A stretch of DNA of 64,000 nucleotides from Natronincola ferrireducens (GTDB taxonomy: Bacteria > Bacillota > Clostridia > Peptostreptococcales > Natronincolaceae). The stretch spans positions 186,001 through 250,000 of the forward strand of contig NZ_FNFP01000001.1 in assembly GCF_900100845.1 (NCBI RefSeq), given 5' to 3'. Shown here in pieces: positions 43,132-54,467 of the stretch (positions are counted from its first letter, which is position 1; every line of letters begins with the position of its first letter). The notes beneath the pieces are model-generated. The model made no database searches and was not told where the DNA came from. It saw only the letters and a program-made list of their open reading frames with translations. The translations under genes and the position numbers were made by a program.

Positions 43132-44283
43132 ATGAAGAAGTTAAAGGTCATGACAATATTTGGGACACGGCCGGAGGCCATCAAAATGGCTCCCCTGGTA
43201 AAAAAATTGCAGGAGACGGAGGACATAGAATCTATCCTCTGTGTAACGGCCCAACATAGGGAAATGCTAGACATGGTATTGGATTTGTTTGAGTTAAAGC
43301 CCCAACACGATTTAAACATCATGCAGCATGGTCAGACGATTTCTGACATTACCACAAAAGTATTAAAGGGATTGGAGACAGTATTACAAAAGGAAAAACC
43401 GGATATTGTACTGGTCCATGGAGATACCACCACCACCTTTATAGGTGCTTTAGCTGCATTTTATCAGCAAATTCCAGTAGGTCATGTGGAGGCTGGTCTG
43501 AGAAGCGGAAATATTTATTCCCCCTATCCCGAGGAGATGAATAGAAAACTAACGGGCAATCTAGCTACTCTCCACTTTGCTCCCACAGAGGGTAACTATC
43601 ATAACCTTATTAGGGAAGGAATAGAGGATAAAGTCATATTTATTACTGGGAACACTGTCATCGATGCTCTTCTACAGGTGGTGAAGGAGGATTATTTCTT
43701 TGAAAATCCTTTGTTAAATAAAATTGATTATAATAGCAAAAGGGTTATTGTCATGACCTGTCATAGAAGGGAAAACTGGGGAGAACCCATGGAAAATATT
43801 TTTAAAGCTGTAGTAGAGATTAAAAGGAAGCATAAGGATGTAGAGATTGTCTTCCCTGTCCACCTAAATCCAAATATTCAGAAGCTCTCTCGGGATATTA
43901 TGGGTGAAGAAGAGGGTATTCATTTAATAGAGCCCTTGGACTACGAACCCTTTGCAAATCTTTTAAATAAGGCCCATCTTATTTTAACGGATTCTGGGGG
44001 AATTCAGGAAGAAGCACCGGCCCTTGGAAAGCCTATTGTAGTATTAAGGACAGAAACCGAGAGACCTGAGGCGGTGGAGGCTGGAACAGTGAAGGTAGTA
44101 GGTGTAGAGAAAAGCAAAATTATTCATGAGGTGGATAAATTATTGGAGGACCAAGCATATTATTTACAGATGAAAAATGCCCTAAATCCCTATGGTGATG
44201 GAAGAGCTTGTGAAAGAATTATTCATGCTTTAAAATTTTATTTTGGCTTTAATGAAGAAAAACCTAAGGTCTTTAAAGCATAG
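43132..44283 (+). CDS. wecB: UDP-N-acetylglucosamine 2-epimerase (non-hydrolysing)
   Basis: Converts UDP-GlcNAc to UDP-ManNAc for teichoic-acid-type or capsular polymers; GT-B fold, 383 residues. FGTRPEAIKMAPLVK at the N-terminus, HGDTTT near 100, GHVEAGLRSGN near 120, and DSGGIQEEAPALGKP near 290 are the standard motifs. It precedes the atp genes as mnaA does in Bacilli and clostridia. GAAAGGAAG supplies the ribosome site. Confidence 0.95.
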   Translation: MKKLKVMTIFGTRPEAIKMAPLVKKLQETEDIESILCVTAQHREMLDMVLDLFELKPQHDLNIMQHGQTISDITTKVLKGLETVLQKEKPDIVLVHGDTTTTFIGALAAFYQQIPVGHVEAGLRSGNIYSPYPEEMNRKLTGNLATLHFAPTEGNYHNLIREGIEDKVIFITGNTVIDALLQVVKEDYFFENPLLNKIDYNSKRVIVMTCHRRENWGEPMENIFKAVVEIKRKHKDVEIVFPVHLNPNIQKLSRDIMGEEEGIHLIEPLDYEPFANLLNKAHLILTDSGGIQEEAPALGKPIVVLRTETERPEAVEAGTVKVVGVEKSKIIHEVDKLLEDQAYYLQMKNALNPYGDGRACERIIHALKFYFGFNEEKPKVFKA

Positions 44284-44652
44284 CACCCTGTTAATCCTCT
44301 ATGGACCACCAAAAATTGTTAAAAAAATATCGAATTTAAAGCAGGATTTTGTTAAATAATGTCGAATCTTTATAAAGAAGAAGTGATATCTATTCATAAG
44401 GATTACTCTTCAATAAAGACAATTCAATGTTAAATTCAACATATTTTAGGATCTCAAAGTTGGTATTAATAGGTGTTGAAAAAATAAGTGCATAAAATTT
44501 GGAAGAAAGACACTTAATAATAATGATTCTCCACTTTGTAAGCAATGCAAAGACTTAAAAACAATACTATAAAGCAACAAAATACGACACCTGAATGCTA
44601 GGAATACTAATTTTAGTTCACAAGCCACAAATCCTAGGAGGTGGCCATATAA

Positions 44653-44856
44653 CTTATATATCCAATAATTGAAGGGAAGAAACATTACACCAATATTGAA
44701 GCCAGTATAGAGCAACCTTTAACAAGAGAAGGGATGGTTGCATATAATGAAAAATTTCAAATTACCAATTTGTGCAATATGCCCAGTAGATTTGGAGTGT
44801 TTTGTAAGAACGATACAATGAAATTACAATTAACCCATGATATAATTAAGCTATAA
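44653..44856 (+). pseudogene. Possible decayed coding remnant
   Basis: 67 sense codons then TAA. The predicted peptide has ordinary composition (YTNIEASIEQPLTREGMVAY..., two Cys), but the first in-frame ATG (44734) leaves only 40 codons and has no spaced ribosome site. I do not recognise the family. Confidence 0.25.
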
Positions 44857-45009
44857 AAACATTCGATATTTTCAGACATAATCCGTCACGACACAATTGT
44901 CTAAGTTTTAACAAATAGTGGAAAATAATAAAACGGTTTTAATCAAATTTTTTATAATTTACAATATTGCAAAAAGTTTTTCGCTGATATATTCTATATA
45001 ATAAAGTTA

Positions 45010-45018
45010 TGCTATAAT
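45010..45018 (+). promoter_or_regulatory. Extended -10 promoter element of the atp operon
   Basis: TGCTATAAT, identical to the element at 2-10, 56 bases before the first atp gene. A second TATAAT lies at 44997-45002. Neither has a good -35. Confidence 0.5.
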
Positions 45019-45073
45019 AAATACTAATGTTGGTATATAGGGTAATAAAATTAACTATAATGGAGAGAAGGAA

Positions 45074-45307
45074 ATGCCACAAAAGAGAAAAGGACATGTA
45101 CTAGAAAACTTAACCTTAGTTAGTTATATTGGCATATCCATGACTGTACCTATTTTGGGTGGGGTTTTTGCAGGGCGGTGGCTTGACGCTAGACTACAGA
45201 CTCAACCCATAGCTTTATTTATCTTTATCGTAATAGGGGTTGCTGTTGCCTTTATAAATCTTTTTAAGGTGGCAACCAAGGACGTCAAAAAGCATCAAAG
45301 GAAGTGA
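45074..45307 (+). CDS. atpZ: AtpZ/AtpI family small membrane protein
   Basis: 77 residues, two membrane helices (about 13-33 and 45-65), with the PILGGVFAGRWLD segment of the AtpZ family. Such proteins open atp operons and help rotor assembly or Mg/Ca supply in other bacteria. GGAGAGAAGG supplies the ribosome site. 4 bases before the next gene. Confidence 0.85.
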   Translation: MPQKRKGHVLENLTLVSYIGISMTVPILGGVFAGRWLDARLQTQPIALFIFIVIGVAVAFINLFKVATKDVKKHQRK

Positions 45308-45311
45308 TGAC

Positions 45312-45719
45312 ATGAGTTCATTATGGGATACTCAAGTGAAAATTGTAAAGGGTGTGTTGTTATTAAACACAATAATAGGGATTGTGGGGATTTTTTTTGT
45401 AAATTCGCCGATGATGTTTTTAACAGGTCTGCTGTTTGGCACCATTATGTCCCTCTTGAACTTTAGGTTGCTTTTCCTTACCCTAAAGAAGGCTGTGGAA
45501 ATGGCTCCCCATCAAGCCCGTGTTTATACCACATCAAGATATATGCTGCGGTACTTTATTATGGGGATGATATTGTATATATCTATTAAAGCCGATTACA
45601 TTCATAGTTTTGGTACTATTTTAGGTGTAATAACATTAAAGCTTGTTGTTTTACAAAAAGAATTGTTCAACGATAAGCAATATTTTAAAAATATATTCAA
45701 AAGAAAGGAGGCAAAATAA
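45312..45719 (+). CDS. atpI: ATP synthase subunit I (AtpI) family protein
   Basis: 135 residues, four predicted helices and a basic C-terminus. GLLFGTIMSLLNFRLL (about 38-53) fits the ATP-synthase I family. It lies between atpZ and atpB, abutting atpB. In Na+ ATP synthases AtpI assists c-ring assembly, which is pertinent to the mixed rotor predicted here. Family call is by topology, position and this segment. Confidence 0.75.
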   Translation: MSSLWDTQVKIVKGVLLLNTIIGIVGIFFVNSPMMFLTGLLFGTIMSLLNFRLLFLTLKKAVEMAPHQARVYTTSRYMLRYFIMGMILYISIKADYIHSFGTILGVITLKLVVLQKELFNDKQYFKNIFKRKEAK

Positions 45720-46421
45720 ATGGAGTTTGGCCCAAAAGTCATTTTTGAGATTCCTATTTTAGGAGGTATCCCTATTACAGAAACCGTAGTGAACACATGG
45801 ATTATTATGATTGCTCTGACGGTGCTGGCCATCTTAGGAGGCAAAACCTTTAAAAAGGTCCCTAGAGGCAAACAAAACGTAGTGGAAGTCCTAGTAGATG
45901 CCATCAACAAACTGACGATTCAAACCATGGGGGAGGACAAAAAGTTTTTTGGAAGCTACATGGGAACCCTAATGATATTTTTATTATTTGCCAACCTACT
46001 AGGACTATTAGGTCTTAGGCCGCCAACAGCGGATATTAACACAACCTTTGCTTTAGCACTCCTAACCTTTATTATGATTCACTCTTTTGGAGTAAAGCGT
46101 AAAGGAGCAGGAACATATCTGAAGGGATTTTTAGAACCAATGCCCTTCTTGTTACCCTTAAACATTATAGGAGAGCTGGCTACACCTATATCTCTATCCT
46201 TCCGTTTATTTGGTAACATTGTAGGTGGCTTGATCATTATGTCATTACTCTATGGTGGCTTGATAGGATTAAGCAGCATGATAGGATTAGGGATTTTCCC
46301 TATATTCCAGGCCGGTATTCCTGTAGTATTTCACTTATACTTTGACGTCTTTGCAGGGGTCCTTCAAAGCTTTATTTTTGTTATGCTATCAATGGTATTT
46401 ATTTCAATTGCGATGGATTAA
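45720..46421 (+). CDS. atpB: ATP synthase F0 subunit a
   Basis: Stator channel subunit, 233 residues, five to six helices. The essential arginine is in LSFRLFGNIVGG (about 161-172), and the C-terminal half-channel helix has FHLYFDVFAGVLQSFIFVMLS. Shorter than many a subunits at the N-terminus. AAAGGAGG precedes the ATG. Confidence 0.94.
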   Translation: MEFGPKVIFEIPILGGIPITETVVNTWIIMIALTVLAILGGKTFKKVPRGKQNVVEVLVDAINKLTIQTMGEDKKFFGSYMGTLMIFLLFANLLGLLGLRPPTADINTTFALALLTFIMIHSFGVKRKGAGTYLKGFLEPMPFLLPLNIIGELATPISLSFRLFGNIVGGLIIMSLLYGGLIGLSSMIGLGIFPIFQAGIPVVFHLYFDVFAGVLQSFIFVMLSMVFISIAMD

Positions 46422-46439
46422 AGGTATTCTATTCCCTAA

Positions 46440-47006
<567 letters not shown>

Positions 47007-47040
47007 AAGGCTAAGGTCAAGGCCAAGGCTAAGTTAGCCG
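47007..47040 (+). repeat. AAGGCTAAGGTCAAGG tract between the two c genes
   Basis: Four degenerate AAGGCTA/AAGGTCA units directly after the atpE1 stop, in the roughly 150-base gap before atpE2. An AAAACC-type stretch follows. Confidence 0.5.
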
Positions 47041-47143
47041 AATACAAGTGATTTGAATTTTAAAACCGACTGTTACATAAGTACAGCCGAAACAAAAACC
47101 AAAAATAAAAGATTTGTTTTAAATTACAATAACAATATTTTGA

Positions 47144-47425
<282 letters not shown>

Positions 47426-47465
47426 GCTAAGAATACACTTAGTCCAAGAAAGGAGGCAGTAAATT

Positions 47466-47972
47466 ATGCATCAAGGATTAGTGGAATTTAGTTGGACCTT
47501 TTTCTTTCAGTTAGTTAATACACTGATTATCTTCATTGTCCTGAGACGTTTTTTATTTAAGCCGGCTACAGAGTTCATGGATAATAGAACAAAGGGTATA
47601 GAAAGTGCCCTTGAGGATGCAGCCAATAAGAATAAAGAGGTTGAAGCCTTAAAGGCTCAGTATGAAGGTAAGTTAGCTGATATAAAGGAAGAAAGAAACG
47701 AAATCATTCGAGAAGCTACAAAACGTGCTGAAGAAAGAAGCGATGAAATCATAAAGACTGCAGAAATGGAGGCCCAAAAGGTTATTGATAGGGGTCGTCA
47801 GGACATTGAAAGAGAAAGACAAAAAGCAGTAAATGAATTAAAGGATCAAATCTCTACATTGGCAATTATGGCGGCTTCTAAAGTGATTGAAGAAGAACTA
47901 AATCAAACAACCCATCAAAAGATGGTTGAAGAATTTATAAAAGAGGTAGGGGAAACACAATGGCAGAATTAG
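47466..47972 (+). CDS. atpF: ATP synthase F0 subunit b
   Basis: Peripheral-stalk subunit, 168 residues: one N-terminal helix (about 8-28, with the FFFQLVNTLIIFIVLRRFLF region) and a long charged coiled coil to the end. AAAGGAGG supplies the ribosome site. It overlaps atpH by 13 bases. Confidence 0.95.
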   Translation: MHQGLVEFSWTFFFQLVNTLIIFIVLRRFLFKPATEFMDNRTKGIESALEDAANKNKEVEALKAQYEGKLADIKEERNEIIREATKRAEERSDEIIKTAEMEAQKVIDRGRQDIERERQKAVNELKDQISTLAIMAASKVIEEELNQTTHQKMVEEFIKEVGETQWQN

Positions 47973-48502
47973 TAGCAAAACGATATGCCGGCGCCCTATT
48001 TGAAGTTGCCCAAGAGGATAATAATCTTCAGCCTGTAAGAGAAGAGATGGATTTTATAGGAGAATGTCTTAAGGAAAATAAAGACTTTGAGAAACTATTA
48101 AATACACCGTTGATTAAATCCAGCGAAAAAAAGGAAGTTTTGACAAACATTTTTAAAGATAAGGTTAGTGTTGAAGTTTTAAACTTCCTTTATATTTTGG
48201 TGGACAAAAGACGAACAAGAGATCTTCAAGAAATTATCAAGGAATTTAGCAAAATGGCGGATGCTTCTAAAAATATGGTGGAAGCTGTGGCTATTACTGC
48301 CTTCCCATTGGAGCAGGAAACCCTGTTAAAACTACAGGTACAGCTTTCAATGGCCTCTGGCAAAAACGTTAAACTAAACAATAAAGTAGAAGAAGAAGTC
48401 ATTGGTGGTGTCCTCATAAAAATGGGGGACAAGGTCATTGATGGCACACTGAAAAATCGACTTGGGCAGATGAAGCAGCAGTTGTCGCAAGTTATATTAT
48501 AG
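47960..48502 (+). CDS. atpH: ATP synthase F1 subunit delta
   Basis: Joins the stalk to the F1 head; 180 residues. AKRYAGALFEVA at the N-terminus and GGVLIKMGDKVIDGTLKNRLGQMKQQL at the C-terminus are the family signatures. Starts inside atpF. Confidence 0.95.
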   Translation: MAELVAKRYAGALFEVAQEDNNLQPVREEMDFIGECLKENKDFEKLLNTPLIKSSEKKEVLTNIFKDKVSVEVLNFLYILVDKRRTRDLQEIIKEFSKMADASKNMVEAVAITAFPLEQETLLKLQVQLSMASGKNVKLNNKVEEEVIGGVLIKMGDKVIDGTLKNRLGQMKQQLSQVIL

Positions 48503-48520
48503 GAATAGGGGTGATATCAC

Positions 48521-50032
48521 ATGAATCTCAGACCTGAAGAGATTAGCTCAGTGATTAAAGAGCAGATTAAAAGGTATGAAAACAAGCTTGAGATGAAGGA
48601 CGTTGGAACTGTTATTCAGGTTGGTGATGGGATAGCAAGAATTCATGGTCTGGAAAAATGTATGGCTGGTGAGCTTTTACAATTTCCAGGTGATGTCTAC
48701 GGTATGACCTTGAACCTAGAGGAGGACAACGTAGGATGCGTACTTTTAGGTTCAGATGATACGATTAAAGAAGGAGACATCGTAAAACGTACTGAAAGAA
48801 TCGTAGAGGTTCCAGTAGGAGATGCTCTTTTAGGACGTGTTGTAAATGCATTAGGTCAGCCTATAGATGGCAAGGGTCCCATTAACACCGATAAATATAG
48901 AGAAATTGAAAGGGTTGCTCCAGGGATTATCGCTAGAAAATCCGTACATGAGCCCCTGCAAACAGGAATAAAAGCTATTGACTCCATGATTCCTATTGGA
49001 AGGGGTCAAAGGGAGCTTATTATCGGAGATAGACAGACTGGAAAGACTGCTATCGCCATAGATACCATTATTAATCAAAAAAATACAGATGTTATTTGTA
49101 TTTATGTAGCCATTGGTCAGAAAAAATCTACTGTGGCACAAATTCAAGATACTCTTGAGAAAAATGGTGCCATGGATTATACCATCGTTGTGTCAGCCAC
49201 CGCCAGTGAACTGGCACCGTTGCAATATATTGCCCCCTATGCTGGATGCGCTATGGGAGAAGAGTTTATGGATAATGGAAAGCACGTTTTGATTATCTAT
49301 GATGATTTATCAAAGCATGCTGTTGCTTATCGTGCCATGTCCTTGCTATTAAGACGTCCACCAGGACGGGAGGCTTATCCTGGAGATGTATTCTATCTTC
49401 ATAGTAGATTATTGGAGAGGGCGGCTAAGCTAAGCGATGAAAGGGGAGCAGGTTCTCTAACAGCGCTACCTCTTATAGAAACCCAAGCGGGAGACGTTTC
49501 TGCCTATATCCCAACCAATGTTATCTCCATTACTGATGGACAGATTTTCCTAGAGTCAGAGTTATTCCACTCAGGGGTTCGTCCAGCGGTAAATGCTGGG
49601 ATTTCTGTATCAAGGGTTGGGGGTAGTGCCCAAATCAAGGCTATGAAAAAGGTTGCAGGAAAGCTTCGTCTTGAATTGGCTCAATATAGGGAATTGGCGG
49701 CCTTTGCTCAATTTGGTTCTGAGCTGGATAAAGAAACCCAAGCAAGATTGGCCCAAGGGGAAAGAATTGTTGAGGTTTTAAAACAGCCCCAATATCAACC
49801 TGTACCAGTAGAAAACCAAGTTATGATTATCTATGCTGTTACCAATAAATATCTTGCTGATATTGAAGTGGAACAGGTAGGGGAGTTTGAAGAAGAATTC
49901 ATAAAGTTTGTCAATACACAATATGCTGAGATAGGTAGAACGATTGTAGAGACTGGTAAGCTTGAAGGGGAAACGGAAGAACAGCTAAAGACAGCCCTAG
50001 AGGAGTTCAAAAAGAAGTTTAAAGCCCAGTAA
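48521..50032 (+). CDS. atpA: ATP synthase F1 subunit alpha
   Basis: Regulatory nucleotide-binding subunit, 503 residues. GDRQTGKTA (P-loop, about 170-178), [20 protein letters not shown] and the alpha signature [17 protein letters not shown] are present. It follows atpH by 18 bases. Confidence 0.97.
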   Translation: MNLRPEEISSVIKEQIKRYENKLEMKDVGTVIQVGDGIARIHGLEKCMAGELLQFPGDVYGMTLNLEEDNVGCVLLGSDDTIKEGDIVKRTERIVEVPVGDALLGRVVNALGQPIDGKGPINTDKYREIERVAPGIIARKSVHEPLQTGIKAIDSMIPIGRGQRELIIGDRQTGKTAIAIDTIINQKNTDVICIYVAIGQKKSTVAQIQDTLEKNGAMDYTIVVSATASELAPLQYIAPYAGCAMGEEFMDNGKHVLIIYDDLSKHAVAYRAMSLLLRRPPGREAYPGDVFYLHSRLLERAAKLSDERGAGSLTALPLIETQAGDVSAYIPTNVISITDGQIFLESELFHSGVRPAVNAGISVSRVGGSAQIKAMKKVAGKLRLELAQYRELAAFAQFGSELDKETQARLAQGERIVEVLKQPQYQPVPVENQVMIIYAVTNKYLADIEVEQVGEFEEEFIKFVNTQYAEIGRTIVETGKLEGETEEQLKTALEEFKKKFKAQ

Positions 50033-50047
50033 TCGGGAGGTGATACA

Positions 50048-50920
50048 TTGGCTGGATTAGGAATGCGGGATATAAAAAGACGTATTAAAAGTGTAAACAG
50101 TACAAAACAAATTACAAAGGCAATGGAGCTGGTTTCTTCGGCTAAGCTAAGAAAGGCTAGAGAAAGGCTAGAAAAAACCAGACCCTATTTTACTACAATT
50201 GGTAGAACAGTTGAAGAAATCATCTCCTCCACTAAAGGGATACAGCATGAGTTTTTAAAGCCCCGTGATGTTAAAAAGACGGGTTATATTGTCATTACTG
50301 CCGATAGAGGATTGTGTGGTGGCTATAATACCAATGTCATAAAGGCTGCCGTCAATCATATGGAAGAAAAGGAAAGGGTTTCCGTAATAGCCATAGGTCA
50401 AAAAGGCAGGGATTTCTTTAGAAAGAGACAGTATGACTTGGATGGGGAGTTCACCCATATTTCTGAAGATCCTTCCTTCACAGAAGCCCAAAGTGTAGGA
50501 AAGCTATCCATTGAGCTTTACAAACAACAATTGGTGGATGAAGTGTACTTAGTGTATACGGAGTTTGTCAGCACCATTAACCAAAAGCCTAGGCTGGTAA
50601 AGCTATTGCCTATAGAGGCAACAGCTGAAGAAGGGGAAACCAAGACGGTATCAGAGGACGAGGAATTCATGTCCTATGAGCCTTCCCCAGAGGCGGTGTT
50701 GAACTTCTTGATACCTAAGTATATTGATAGCATGATTTATGGAGCCCTTATTGAATCCTCCACCAGTGAGCAGGGGGCTAGAAGGGTTGCTATGGAAAGT
50801 GCTACTGATAATGCTACTGAGATGATTGATAAATTACAATTAAAATACAATCGTGCCCGTCAGGCTGCCATCACCCAAGAAATTGCAGAAATCGTTGGTG
50901 GTGCAGAGGCGCTGAAGTAA
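50048..50920 (+). CDS. atpG: ATP synthase F1 subunit gamma
   Basis: Central rotor shaft, 290 residues. N-terminal DIKRRIKSVNSTKQITKAMELV and C-terminal ESATDNATEMIDKLQLKYNRARQAAITQEI helices are diagnostic; ITADRGLCGGYN lies near 81-92. Start TTG after GGGAGGTGATA. Confidence 0.96.
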   Translation: MAGLGMRDIKRRIKSVNSTKQITKAMELVSSAKLRKARERLEKTRPYFTTIGRTVEEIISSTKGIQHEFLKPRDVKKTGYIVITADRGLCGGYNTNVIKAAVNHMEEKERVSVIAIGQKGRDFFRKRQYDLDGEFTHISEDPSFTEAQSVGKLSIELYKQQLVDEVYLVYTEFVSTINQKPRLVKLLPIEATAEEGETKTVSEDEEFMSYEPSPEAVLNFLIPKYIDSMIYGALIESSTSEQGARRVAMESATDNATEMIDKLQLKYNRARQAAITQEIAEIVGGAEALK

Positions 50921-50922
50921 AA

Positions 50923-52468
<1,546 letters not shown>

Positions 52469-52485
52469 GGGAAGTAGGTGATAAA

Positions 52486-52896
52486 ATGGCTTCCAAATTT
52501 CATCTAGAAATCGTAACCCCCGATAGGATGTTTTACGATGATGAAGTAGAAATGGCGGTAGTACGAACCACTGAAGGGGACGTAGGAATATTGGATGAAC
52601 ATATTTCTATGGTAGCACCTTTAAAAATTGGTAAAATTAAAATCAAAAAGGATGGTAGCCTTAAGGAGGCTGCTATTGCTGGGGGATTTGTAAAGGTAGT
52701 TCAAGGTGCAACCACCATTATTGCTGATGCTGCTGAATGGCCGGAGGAGATCGATATCCAAAGGGCAGAGGAGGCAAAGCAAAGGGCTGAAAAGCGTTTG
52801 GTGGCTGATGGATCAGGAATCGACACAATAAGGGCAGAAATAGCCTTAAAAAAAGCTATCAATAGGCTAGAGGTTTCTGAAATTAGAAAAAGATAA
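52486..52896 (+). CDS. atpC: ATP synthase F1 subunit epsilon
   Basis: 136 residues: N-terminal beta-sandwich with EIVTPDRMFYDDEVE and GDVGILDEHISMVAPL, then a two-helix C-terminal domain (about 88-132) able to inhibit hydrolysis. Last gene of the operon, followed by a terminator shared with a convergent gene. Confidence 0.95.
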   Translation: MASKFHLEIVTPDRMFYDDEVEMAVVRTTEGDVGILDEHISMVAPLKIGKIKIKKDGSLKEAAIAGGFVKVVQGATTIIADAAEWPEEIDIQRAEEAKQRAEKRLVADGSGIDTIRAEIALKKAINRLEVSEIRKR

Positions 52897-52912
52897 GTGA
52901 AATAAGACATAA

Positions 52913-52950
52913 AAAAAGCAAGGGGGGTGATTATACTTCCCTTGCTTTTT
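52913..52950. terminator. Bidirectional terminator between atpC and the NusG_II gene
   Basis: AAAAAGCAAGGG pairs with CCCTTGCTTTTT; A run on one side and T run on the other, so it serves both convergent genes. Confidence 0.9.
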
Positions 52951-53365
52951 AATAAACAATAATATCAAAAACTGATTCTTCTTCTACGGTATCCTCCAAT
53001 GTAATATACATTTTGATAGGTAGACTGACAATCATCTGATAGGACTCTCGAATCCATCCCATATCAGCATGGATAGATAGGGGAGAAATTTCATCGGGGA
53101 GTCTATGGAGTCTTACATAGCCATCCTTGATTTCCAGCTTTCCTGTGTATTCAACATTATTTACTGTAAAGGGAAATTCAATAAACTGAGATTCCTCCCC
53201 TTCAATCATAGGAAAGCGATGGATAACTTCACCGTCTAAATTCACAACAATTTCCTTACCATTCCCTTCTGTTGCTAGGAGTTTCGGTACGGCAAAAACA
53301 GAAGTAATGCTTAAAAGAAGTATAACGATAATCAATCCTATATCTGCTTTAGTTATAATTTTCAT
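52949..53365 (-). CDS. NusG domain II-containing exported protein
   Basis: 138 residues on the minus strand, the only clear gene on that strand. One N-terminal membrane helix or signal (about 8-27), then a small beta domain typical of the NusG_II family (VNLDGEVIHRFPMIEGE; IEFPFTVNNVEYTGKLEIKDGYVRLHR). Relatives usually have CPxxxCVHxGWI at the next position; here it reads SPLSIHADMGWI, with both Cys gone. Promoter and ribosome site (GGAGGTTATC) are good. Function unknown. Confidence 0.75.
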   Translation of the reverse strand: MKIITKADIGLIIVILLLSITSVFAVPKLLATEGNGKEIVVNLDGEVIHRFPMIEGEESQFIEFPFTVNNVEYTGKLEIKDGYVRLHRLPDEISPLSIHADMGWIRESYQMIVSLPIKMYITLEDTVEEESVFDIIVY

Positions 53366-53414
53366 AAAAGATAACCTCCATTCAAGGGGTTGATACTTTG
53401 AATTTCCAAACTAT

Positions 53415-53443
53415 ATTATATACTATTTGTGGATAGTTGACAA
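53415..53443 (-). promoter_or_regulatory. Sigma-A promoter of the NusG_II gene
   Basis: On the minus strand: TTGTCA (53443-53438), 17-base spacer, TATAAT (53420-53415), about 50 bases before the ATG. Confidence 0.75.
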
Positions 53444-53465
53444 ATCTAATAAAAACCAAAAAAAG

Positions 53466-53592
53466 TAATGAATAGTGGAAAAGCAAAAGAGAATGAATAA
53501 TGAATAATGGAAAAACAAATAATGAAAGGTAAAAGGTTTTGGTTTTCATTATTCATTATTAATTATTCACTATTCATTAAAAAAGGGTGGTA
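53466..53592 (+). repeat. AT-rich inverted-repeat element (ATGAATA / TATTCAT)
   Basis: Left arm with repeated AATGAATAATGA (53467-53530), right arm TCATTATTCATTATTAATTA continuing to TTCACTATTCATTA (53548-53579). It ends against the GGGTGG ribosome site of the DUF1694 gene; no GC mini-hairpin here. Confidence 0.7.
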
Positions 53593-53597
53593 TACAT

Positions 53598-54149
53598 ATG
53601 TCAAAAAAAAATGAACTAGAAAGAACGATAGAATTTGCCTTGAAGGGAACGCCCCAAATTAAACCTGAAGAAAAAAAGAAGTGGTTAGGGGAGTTTAGGG
53701 AACGGATTATTTTAGGTTTAACGATGGAGGATGCTAGAAAACCAGAAGCTCTTTCTGCAGTTAGAAAAGGTCTCCAAGATCCTATGGGGGAAATGCTGAT
53801 CGTTAATAACAATATTCCTATGGACATTATGATAAATTATATGAAACTGGCAAAGGAAATGGACAAAGAATATAAGTCTATAGCCACCAATGAAAAAGAG
53901 GCCATGGGGGTGGTGGTGGCTAGTCGCAGTGCAGTAGAACGAGAAGATGTAATCTTTGAGATTAAAGAATTACCAGAAAAGTTTAAACATATAAAGCATA
54001 AGGAACTTTGCAGTGATTGCTATACAGAGCTACAGCAATTAGAGCCTGAAGCCATAAAGGGATTTAAAAAGCTATCTTTTCTAGATAAAATGATGGGTTT
54101 ATACTGCGGTGCCTGTAGAAGGGATGAGGATGGGGGACCCCTCATGTAG
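53598..54149 (+). CDS. DUF1694 (YueI-like) family protein
   Basis: 183 residues. The N-terminal part (about 1-135; KKWLGEFRERIILGLT near 28-43, SAVRKGLQDP, ELLIVN-like strand) resembles YueI. The C-terminal 50 residues add CxxC (LCSDCY, about 136-141) and a second CxxC (YCGACR, about 169-174), probably a zinc site. Function unknown. It ends in an AT-rich repeat tract. Confidence 0.75.
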   Translation: MSKKNELERTIEFALKGTPQIKPEEKKKWLGEFRERIILGLTMEDARKPEALSAVRKGLQDPMGEMLIVNNNIPMDIMINYMKLAKEMDKEYKSIATNEKEAMGVVVASRSAVEREDVIFEIKELPEKFKHIKHKELCSDCYTELQQLEPEAIKGFKKLSFLDKMMGLYCGACRRDEDGGPLM

Positions 54150-54467
54150 AAAGACTTTGTCTTTCTACATGAGAAATTAAAAATTAAAAATTAAAAATTA
54201 AAGTTAAAAGCTAAAAAATTAGGCTAAATACAAATTTTTTAGCTTTTTAGATTTTAAATTGGTTTAGATTTTACATTTTAAATTTTATATTTTATGTTTC
54301 TCAAGTATAGCTCCTTTTCTTCCTGTCAATACTTCAACTACAAAGGGAAGAGATTAAAATGTAGTAAGGATGTTTTTCGTCCCCCTTTAACATCATACTT
54401 ACAGGTTTAATCTCTTCTCTTTTTTATCCATATTTATTGAAGGAAGATGTGGAAAGGAGTTATAAAG
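54150..54467 (+). other. Region with AT-rich repeat element and large terminator
   Basis: No gene. Left arm of AAATTAAAAATT units (54172-54200), right arm GATTTTACATTTTAAATTTT (54270-54290), then the terminator at 54347-54426. Confidence 0.55.
54347..54426 (+). terminator. Long hairpin terminator before ywmB
   Basis: GAAGAGATTAAA pairs with TTTAATCTCTTC, with further imperfect pairing inside (TGTAGTAAGGATG against CATCATACTTACA), followed by T-rich sequence. It closes the upstream unit; ywmB starts 42 bases later. Confidence 0.75.

Larger units (their letters stand above)
44284..45073 (+). other. 790-bp gap with Spo0A-like boxes and decayed coding traces
   Basis: The largest gene-free stretch. 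A perfect TGTCGAA (44360-44366) and a one-mismatch TATCGAA (44328-44334) stand near the left end. Downstream, stop-free runs in shifting frames include two CxxC-like pieces (44490-44580 region) and a 67-codon stop-free run (44653-44856) without a good start. No intact gene is supported; an old pseudogene is possible. The right end carries the atp promoter region. Confidence 0.45.

Noticed and set aside
44446-44715. 89-codon minus-strand reading frame in the wecB-atpZ gap
   Set aside because: No ribosome site, no family resemblance, and it overlaps the decayed-looking forward runs.
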